Shown here piece after piece: positions 14,182 through 18,573 of a stretch of DNA of 18,573 nt. The notes beneath the pieces were generated by a model. It saw nothing but the letters and a program-made list of their open reading frames with translations. It was not told the DNA's origin and searched no databases. The stretch comes from Actinobacteria bacterium UBA959. GTDB taxonomy: Bacteria; Actinomycetota; Actinomycetes; S36-B12; UBA5976. The translations under genes and the position numbers were made by a program. The stretch covers positions 82,534 to 101,106 of the forward strand of contig DBCL01000012.1 in assembly GCA_002293025.1 (NCBI GenBank), read 5' to 3'. Numbering within the stretch: position 1 is the first letter of the stretch; each line of letters begins with the position of its first letter.

Positions 14182-14187
14182 AATCTA
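14182..14187 (-). promoter_or_regulatory. Possible -10 box for the DUF4177-ridA pair
   Basis: Minus-strand TAGATT matches TANNNT and is 6 nt from the ATG at 14175, implying a leaderless transcript. It sits in the 43-nt gap after whiB, so the pair probably has its own promoter rather than depending on whiB read-through. Confidence 0.42.
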
Positions 14188-14218
14188 ATCTTTCCGAAGT
14201 TGAGTGCCCATAGTGGGG

Positions 14219-14512
14219 TTAAGCAGACTTAGCACTTGTGTTCACTTTTATCAGATCAGACCAAGAATGAACGTCTGGGCGCTTGCGCAACAAGACTCTT
14301 CGTTCGCGCTCAGTCATACCACCCCAAACACCAAACTCAATTCGATTATCGAGTGCTTCGACTAAGCATTCCTGGATGGCTGGGCAGCGCCGACACACTT
14401 GTTTAGCTAGACGCTGATCTTCAGCTGTTGAAAACAGCAGTTCGGCGTCTATCTCTAAGCATGCCGCGTCGGCACGCCAGTCCCTACCAAGGAATCCCAC
14501 GGGCATATCCAT
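14219..14512 (-). CDS. WhiB-family iron-sulfur transcription factor
   Basis: A 97-aa Wbl protein from ATG 14512. Seen: WRADAACLE and KQVCRRCPAIQECL giving the four cluster cysteines C18-x21-C40-x2-C43-x5-C49 that hold a redox- or NO-sensitive [4Fe-4S] cluster; the turn GVWGGMTERERR (61-72) and the basic C-terminal segment LLRKRPDVHS that act in sigma-factor/DNA contact. Start: ATG 14512 is preferred over TTG 14530, which has no support. The position opposite a class A PBP matches whiB4 (Rv3681c)/ponA2 in mycobacteria, but the subfamily cannot be fixed from sequence alone. Divergent from the PBP gene with only 21 bp between starts. Confidence 0.92.
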   Translation of the reverse strand: MDMPVGFLGRDWRADAACLEIDAELLFSTAEDQRLAKQVCRRCPAIQECLVEALDNRIEFGVWGGMTERERRVLLRKRPDVHSWSDLIKVNTSAKSA

Positions 14513-14519
14513 CCACCCG

Positions 14520-14526
14520 ATAGTTA
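14520..14526. promoter_or_regulatory. Possible two-way -10 element between whiB and the PBP gene
   Basis: The heptamer ATAGTTA reads TAGTTA on the plus strand, 7 nt before the PBP GTG (14534), and AACTAT on the minus strand, 7 nt before the whiB ATG (14512). One A/T-rich box could therefore serve both directions, each giving a leaderless mRNA. Symmetric -10 boxes that work both ways are known in bacteria. Neither gene has a Shine-Dalgarno at its start. Confidence 0.4.
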
Positions 14527-14533
14527 CCAACTG

Positions 14534-16726
14534 GTGTCTGGAACTGAAAAGTTGAGTGAACAGCCCCTAAAGATCGTAAGCATTCCCAGACTCGCTTACG
14601 CTTGGGCCATCATGCAGCCTAGTTTTAGAGACAAGTTCATAAAGTTTGTAGCCATCGCTGCCCTTATTGGTGCAGTAATTGCAACTGTCACCGCACCAGC
14701 AATTGCTGTTGGAAGCAGGTATTTAAAGAATGCCATTGATGATTTTCAAAACTTGCCAGCTGCTTTAACTCAACCCACACTGCCAGAAAGAACTCGAATC
14801 ACCGCGTCTGATGGCACCTTGGTTGCATCCATCTTTGATGAAAACCGAGTTGAAATTCCGCTGCAGGCAGTGTCAACTGCTATGCAGCAAGCAATGGTTG
14901 CCATCGAAGATGCCCGATTCTTTGAACACAATGGTTTTGATCTACGAGGTGTAGTTAGAGCGTTTGTTTCTAATGCTGCAGCTGGAGAAGTAGTTCAAGG
15001 TGGTTCAACTTTGACTCAGCAATTAGTTGAGAACACATTATTACAAACTGCAACAACCCCAGAAGAATTAAGTGATGCTAGAGCCCAATCTATTTTAGGT
15101 AAAATACGAGAGATTCAATATGCATTACAACTGGAGCGTGAATTAAGTAAGCAACAGATTCTAGAACGCTATCTAAATGTTTCTTATTTTGGTGCAGGTG
15201 CTTATGGTGTTGAGGCGGCAGCAAAAAGGTACTTTTCTAGATCTGCAGATGAATTAACAGTTATTCAAGCAGCCACAATTGCAGGTATTGTGCAATCACC
15301 ATCAGCCAATGACCCGTTGCAGAATCCAGCGAAGAGTGAGTCGAGAAGAGACTTAGTCTTAGATCGTATGGCAGATTTGAAATTCATTCCTAGAAGTGAA
15401 TCAGATCGCTTGAAACAAATTCCTATCCAAACCATTTTGCAACCAGGTCAATTATCAAATGGGTGTGTTTCTAGTTATGCCCCATTCTTTTGTGATTATG
15501 TCTTAACTGAAATTAGAAATAATCCTGCCTATGGAGCAACTCTGGAAGATCGTGAAGCCTTTTTGCGCCAAACTGGATTGAGGATCTCAACCACACTTAG
15601 ACCAGAAACTCAGTTATCAGCCCAACGTGCGGTTAATTCCACTATCCCACCTGCAGACGCTTCTAAAAAGGCTGCCGCCATTGTGATGGTAGAGCCTGCA
15701 ACTGGTGGCATCATCGCAATGGCTCAAAACAGATATTGGGGTATTGAGGGAGATGGTTACACCACCTATAACTATTCAGTTGGTAGGGCAAATAACGGAA
15801 CCGTTGGAATGCAGGCTGGATCAACTTTTAAGGCATTTACTCTGGCTGCTGCAATGCAGCAGCGCATCTCGCCAAGTTTGACTATTAATGCTCGAACACC
15901 TAAGACATTTAACTTTATTGATTGTCTAAGTGGTGAACCGATGGAGCCTTACATCGTAAATAACAGCACTCGAAGTGGCAGATTTACAATGGCCCAAGCA
16001 ACTGCTTATTCAGTTAATACCTATTTCGTGGCACTTGCTCAAAAAGTTACACCGTGTGCAGTTGCCAGTGTGGCGCAAGCAGTTGGTATGCGAACTGGAA
16101 CAGATGGTCCAATTGAGGCAATTCCTTCATTAACTTTGGGAACTGTGCCTGTAACCCCACTAGGAATGGCTAGCTCCTATGGCACATTTGCTAATCGTGG
16201 AATTTACTGCCCGCCAACAGCAATCACCAAAATTGAAGATCGAAACGGAAAAGTGTTAAGTGTGCCAACTGCTAGATGTAATCAGGCAATTGATAAAGGA
16301 ACGGCAGATGGCGTAACTGATTTGTTAACTCGCGTGGTAGACGGCACAATCCCAGGTAGAACTGGCGCTCGTATGTCTTTAGGTAGACCTGCTGCTGGTA
16401 AGACTGGAACTACAAACGAAAACAGTTCTGTGTGGTTTGTTGGCTACACCCCAGATGTGGCAGCTGCTGTTTGGGTAGGTGATCCTCGAGGAGGATTTAA
16501 GTACCCTCTGCAAGACATAACCATTAACGGCAAGTATTACGAGCAGGTTTATGGCTCAACTATGGCTGGTCCAATTTGGAAAACAGCGATGCTAACTGCG
16601 CATGAGAATTTACCAATTAGACGCTTTGGTTTACAGCCTTGGTATGACCGCTCAGAAGTTACCTTGACACCTGATGGGTTATTAGATGACAGCGAATTAC
16701 TTCTTGAAGAAGAACTACTACCTTAA
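14534..16726 (+). CDS. Bifunctional class A penicillin-binding protein (glycosyltransferase + transpeptidase)
   Basis: Polymerises and cross-links peptidoglycan at the outer face of the membrane. From GTG 14534 it is 730 aa: a cytoplasmic tail (1-36), one membrane anchor (about 37-60), a GT51 domain with the catalytic Glu125 in AIEDARFFEH, GGSTLTQQL (157-165) and ERYLNVSYFG (211-220), then a transpeptidase domain with STFK (S430, acyl-enzyme site), SVN (493-495) and KTGT (623-626). An inner ATG at 14612 gives 704 aa and cannot be ruled out. No PASTA domain follows; the protein ends in an acidic LLLEEELLP tail. Six cysteines lie in the extracytoplasmic part. The position matches ponA2 (Rv3682) opposite whiB. 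Confidence 0.94.
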   Translation: MSGTEKLSEQPLKIVSIPRLAYAWAIMQPSFRDKFIKFVAIAALIGAVIATVTAPAIAVGSRYLKNAIDDFQNLPAALTQPTLPERTRITASDGTLVASIFDENRVEIPLQAVSTAMQQAMVAIEDARFFEHNGFDLRGVVRAFVSNAAAGEVVQGGSTLTQQLVENTLLQTATTPEELSDARAQSILGKIREIQYALQLERELSKQQILERYLNVSYFGAGAYGVEAAAKRYFSRSADELTVIQAATIAGIVQSPSANDPLQNPAKSESRRDLVLDRMADLKFIPRSESDRLKQIPIQTILQPGQLSNGCVSSYAPFFCDYVLTEIRNNPAYGATLEDREAFLRQTGLRISTTLRPETQLSAQRAVNSTIPPADASKKAAAIVMVEPATGGIIAMAQNRYWGIEGDGYTTYNYSVGRANNGTVGMQAGSTFKAFTLAAAMQQRISPSLTINARTPKTFNFIDCLSGEPMEPYIVNNSTRSGRFTMAQATAYSVNTYFVALAQKVTPCAVASVAQAVGMRTGTDGPIEAIPSLTLGTVPVTPLGMASSYGTFANRGIYCPPTAITKIEDRNGKVLSVPTARCNQAIDKGTADGVTDLLTRVVDGTIPGRTGARMSLGRPAAGKTGTTNENSSVWFVGYTPDVAAAVWVGDPRGGFKYPLQDITINGKYYEQVYGSTMAGPIWKTAMLTAHENLPIRRFGLQPWYDRSEVTLTPDGLLDDSELLLEEELLP

Positions 16727-16730
16727 ACTC

Positions 16731-17183
16731 TTAACTAAGTGCGTTCTTAACTGCATTGGCAACCTCTTGACCATCGGCTCTGCCCACAGTTTTAGGTTGA
16801 ACAATCTTCATAACTAAGCCCATGGCCTTCATACCCGTAGTTCCAGAGCTAGTAACTTCTTTAACAGCATCTGCAATTATCTGACTTAGCTCTGATTCAG
16901 ATAGTGCTGCTGGCAGATAACTTGCAAGCACCGCTAACTCAGCCTCTTCAGCATCGGCTCTATCCAGAGCACCCGCACCTCGGTAGACATCGGCTGCTTC
17001 CTTGCGTTTCTTAGCTTCCTTCGATAAAACTTGAATAATCTCTTCTGGAGCTAATACTCGAGCCTCTTTCCCTGCCACCTCTTCATTCTTGATGGCAGCC
17101 AAGGCCAGCCGAATGGTTGCGGATTTCACTTCATCCCGATTGCGGATGGCTTCGGTTAGGTCTAACTGGAGACGCTCTTTCAT
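16731..17183 (-). CDS. GatB/YqeY domain protein
   Basis: A 150-aa cytoplasmic protein of the YqeY family, whose domain also forms the tRNA-binding tail of GatB. Seen: MKERLQLDLTEAIRNRDEVK, the LRLA-like turn RLALAAIKNEEVA (25-37), the helical hinge EEAELAVLASYLPAALSE (about 80-97) and the three-helix C-terminal domain with MGLVMKIVQPKTVGRADGQEV. The length is the family norm (about 148 aa). A role as a free-standing helper of tRNA amidation is often suggested but not proven. It ends 4 nt from the convergent PBP stop and starts 9 nt from the first possible start of the divergent metallophosphoesterase. No Shine-Dalgarno. Confidence 0.92.
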   Translation of the reverse strand: MKERLQLDLTEAIRNRDEVKSATIRLALAAIKNEEVAGKEARVLAPEEIIQVLSKEAKKRKEAADVYRGAGALDRADAEEAELAVLASYLPAALSESELSQIIADAVKEVTSSGTTGMKAMGLVMKIVQPKTVGRADGQEVANAVKNALS

Positions 17184-17189
17184 AGGTGA

Positions 17190-17207
17190 ATCATGCCGTG
17201 CGACGAT
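17190..17207. promoter_or_regulatory. Back-to-back candidate -10 boxes for yqeY and the metallophosphoesterase
   Basis: Minus-strand CATGAT (17195-17190) is 6 nt from the yqeY ATG (17183). Plus-strand GACGAT (17202-17207) is 6 nt from the ATG at 17214. Both keep A2 and T6 of the pattern but not T1. Together they suggest two leaderless divergent transcripts in about 30 bp. Confidence 0.28.
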
Positions 17208-17213
17208 TGGCTT

Positions 17214-18107
17214 ATGGGAGTGACTCGCACAATCAGTCGGCTAGGCCTTGGTGCCGGGGTGCTCGCTGCTGCCTGGTCTGTGGCAATTGAGCCTTACTGG
17301 TTTCAAATAAGAAGAGAAGTTGTTGCGCGTCCTGGTCAAAAATTATTTCGCATTCTGCACTTATCAGATCTGCACTTAACGAAAAAAACTAAGTCACTCC
17401 AAGCGTGGCTACAAACCTTAGATAGTGAAGACCCAGATCTAATCATTGTTACTGGTGACTTAATTGCCGATCCACTGGCTATTGACCCACTACTAGATTC
17501 GCTGGACACACTCCTAGATCGTCCAGGAGTATTCGTTTTAGGCAGCAATGATTACTTTGCACCAGTTCTAAAGAACCCTGCAAAATACTTAATGCCAGAT
17601 AATGGCGAACGTGATCATGGCGCAGACATGCCATGGCAAGACATGGTTAGCACATTGACAAATCGTGGCTGGATAGATTTAAGTAACCAAGAAACTACTC
17701 TTGATATTAATGGTGCAAAGATTCAGATTAAAGGTGTTGATGACCCACACATCAATAAGGATGACTTAAGTAAAGTAAGTAATCCATATGGATCAGTAGA
17801 TTTAAAGCTAGCAATTGCTCATGCCCCTTACTTAAGAGTGTTAGATGCTTTTGCTGATCTTGGAGCGGATTTAATACTTGCAGGTCACACTCATGGTGGA
17901 CAACTAAGAATTCCAGGTGTTGGTGCGTTAGTTGCTAACTGCGACATCGATCTAAAGCGCACTAAAGGATTACACCCGCATATCTCTGCAAACGGAAACA
18001 CTTCAGTTATCAACGTTTCCGCAGGACTTGGGCACAGCCCCTTTACGCCATTTAGATTTGCATGTCGTCCTGAAGCTGTCATGATCACAGTTGGAATTGA
18101 CCAGTAA
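17214..18107 (+). CDS. Membrane-anchored calcineurin-like metallophosphoesterase (Rv3683-like)
   Basis: A 297-aa two-metal phosphoesterase. Seen: an N-terminal hydrophobic segment (about 9-27) acting as anchor or uncleaved signal, then the metallophosphatase motifs HLSDLHL (D52, H54), TGDL (D82), GSND (N112), AHAP (H203) and AGHTHGGQ (H225, H227). The family includes enzymes on lipid or nucleotide phosphates; the substrate is not predictable. Starts: ATG 17214 is favoured by a -10-like GACGAT 6 nt upstream; ATG 17193, preceded by AGGTG, would add seven residues; GTG 17220 is also possible. It is divergent from yqeY and the last protein gene before the tRNA cluster. Confidence 0.9.
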   Translation: MGVTRTISRLGLGAGVLAAAWSVAIEPYWFQIRREVVARPGQKLFRILHLSDLHLTKKTKSLQAWLQTLDSEDPDLIIVTGDLIADPLAIDPLLDSLDTLLDRPGVFVLGSNDYFAPVLKNPAKYLMPDNGERDHGADMPWQDMVSTLTNRGWIDLSNQETTLDINGAKIQIKGVDDPHINKDDLSKVSNPYGSVDLKLAIAHAPYLRVLDAFADLGADLILAGHTHGGQLRIPGVGALVANCDIDLKRTKGLHPHISANGNTSVINVSAGLGHSPFTPFRFACRPEAVMITVGIDQ

Positions 18108-18177
18108 TTAACGTTTTAGCACGCAACTACTAGGGCGAATGCATCAAATAAATAGCAGATGGCAGGATTGCCCCTCG

Positions 18178-18196
18178 ATACTCATGACCTGAGTAT
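18178..18196 (+). terminator. Short hairpin just before tRNA-Ser(UGA)
   Basis: ATACTC (18178-18183) pairs with GAGTAT (18191-18196) across ATGACCT. It ends 2 nt before the mature tRNA. It may end the metallophosphoesterase transcript or be part of the tRNA precursor leader; there is no real T-run. The rest of 18108-18198 shows nothing else clear. Confidence 0.35.
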
Positions 18197-18198
18197 TT

Positions 18199-18291
18199 GG
18201 AGGGCTCGCATAGTGGACTAGTGCAGCGGTCTTGAAAACCGCCAGGCCGGCGACCCCGGCCTCGTGGGTTCAAATCCCACGCCCTCCGCCA
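18199..18291 (+). tRNA. tRNA-Ser, anticodon UGA (CCA encoded)
   Basis: Acceptor GGAGGGC pairs with GCCCTCC (18281-18287), discriminator G, then CCA. Anticodon loop CTTGAAA gives UGA. The long variable arm GGCCGG-CGAC-CCCGGCC identifies a class II serine tRNA. The T arm GTGGG-TTCAAAT-CCCAC is intact. Confidence 0.97.
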
Positions 18292-18357
18292 CAAGATTGT
18301 TCTCTGATTCACTCAGATAACCTTCGCTCGCTGAACCTAAAGAATTCAGCAATATAT

Positions 18358-18447
18358 GGAGACGTCGCCTAGTCCGGTCTATGGCGCCCGCCTGCTAAGT
18401 GGGAGGGGACCAAAATCCCCACGTGGGTTCAAATCCCACCGTCTCCG
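18358..18447 (+). tRNA. tRNA-Ser, anticodon GCU (no CCA encoded)
   Basis: Acceptor GGAGACG pairs with CGTCTCC (18440-18446), discriminator G. The anticodon loop CTGCTAA gives GCU, with one G-T wobble in the anticodon stem. The variable arm GGGGA/TCCCC is long, as in serine tRNAs. The bases after the discriminator are CGG, so CCA must be added by nucleotidyltransferase. Confidence 0.96.
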
Positions 18448-18527
18448 CGGAAGTTGTTAGGGAGTTATTGGTGCGAATGATTCAGATTTGCTACCGATTA
18501 CACTTTAGCAATTGTTAGCAATAACAA

Positions 18528-18573
18528 GCGCTCGTAGCTCAACGGATAGAGCATCTGACTACGGATCAGAAGG
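18528..18573 (+). tRNA. tRNA-Arg, anticodon ACG, 5' part only
   Basis: GCGCTCG (acceptor 5' strand), TA, D stem GCTC/GAGC, and anticodon stem TCTGA/TCAGA around the loop CTACGGA, giving ACG (the A is normally deaminated to inosine by TadA-type tRNA deaminase). The window ends in the variable region. Confidence 0.92.

Noticed and set aside
17214..18107. Metallophosphoesterase motif GSND in place of GNHE as a possible loss of activity
   Set aside because: The Asn ligand is kept, and to my recollection GSND is common in this actinobacterial family; all other metal ligands are present.
18130..18312. 60-aa minus-strand frame with a WDLNPRGRGRRPGG-like segment
   Set aside because: It is the antisense of the tRNA-Ser gene; such frames are a well-known false annotation around serine tRNAs.
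18330..18350. GCTGAA/TTCAGC hairpin between the two serine tRNAs
   Set aside because: Six pairs with a 9-nt loop and no T-run; expected by chance and may simply be precursor RNA.
18505..18521. Direct repeat TTAGCAA-n3-TTAGCAA before tRNA-Arg
   Set aside because: Two short AT-rich copies only; no third copy or symmetry to suggest an array or binding site.
1..18573. CRISPR arrays, insertion sequences, integron or toxin-antitoxin systems
   Set aside because: No spaced direct repeats, transposase motifs, terminal inverted repeats or paired small toxin-antitoxin genes were seen on either strand.

Overview
The window is ordinary chromosomal DNA of an actinobacterium whose G+C content is low for the phylum (roughly low-to-mid 40s percent by eye, not counted). 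Markers of the phylum are a WhiB regulator, a GlxR/Crp-type regulator, a TopA with a lysine-rich tail in place of zinc fingers, the compact actinobacterial Tad/Flp pilus locus with a DUF4244 pilin, and a CvpA protein where mycobacteria carry MarP. The gene order broadly follows, from memory, the block Rv3646c (topA) to Rv3683 (metallophosphoesterase) of Mycobacterium tuberculosis. Low G+C, tiny intergenic gaps, many 4-nt overlaps and missing members of that block suggest a streamlined planktonic lineage such as the freshwater acI/Nanopelagicales group. That placement is inference.

Layout. (1) 1-2989, minus strand: topA, then the start of tmk (cut by the window edge). (2) 3107-7529, minus strand: a seven-gene Tad pilus operon, transcribed CpaE/Ssd-like protein > TadA ATPase > TadB > TadC > Flp pilin > TadE minor pilin > TadE-like protein. 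Three inverted repeats lie around the pilin genes. (3) 7665-10999, plus strand: acs, a holin-like membrane protein and an epoxide-hydrolase-like alpha/beta hydrolase. (4) 10976-12840, minus strand: nth > Nudix CoA pyrophosphatase > CvpA. (5) 12891-13565, plus strand: crp. (6) 13562-14175, minus strand: a 51-aa DUF4177 gene > RidA-like gene. (7) 14219-16726: divergent whiB and bifunctional penicillin-binding protein. (8) 16731-18107: divergent yqeY and metallophosphoesterase. (9) 18199-18573, plus strand: tRNA-Ser(UGA), tRNA-Ser(GCU) and the 5' part of tRNA-Arg(ACG).

How it works together. The pilus operon supplies a motor (TadA), inner-membrane platform (TadB/TadC), major pilin and minor pilins. 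No prepilin peptidase is in the window. The rest is housekeeping: DNA topology and dTTP synthesis, acetate activation, base excision repair, global regulation (Crp, WhiB) and peptidoglycan synthesis.

No unknown defence or mobile system was found. The most interesting signals are regulatory: a perfect 17-bp inverted repeat inside the minor-pilin leader codons, alternative hairpins over the tadC stop, and a repeated layout in which genes that begin transcription units lack a Shine-Dalgarno sequence and have a TANNNT-like hexamer 6-7 nt before the start codon. This suggests widespread leaderless transcription and includes one possible two-way promoter. No gene-free stretch exceeds 300 bases.
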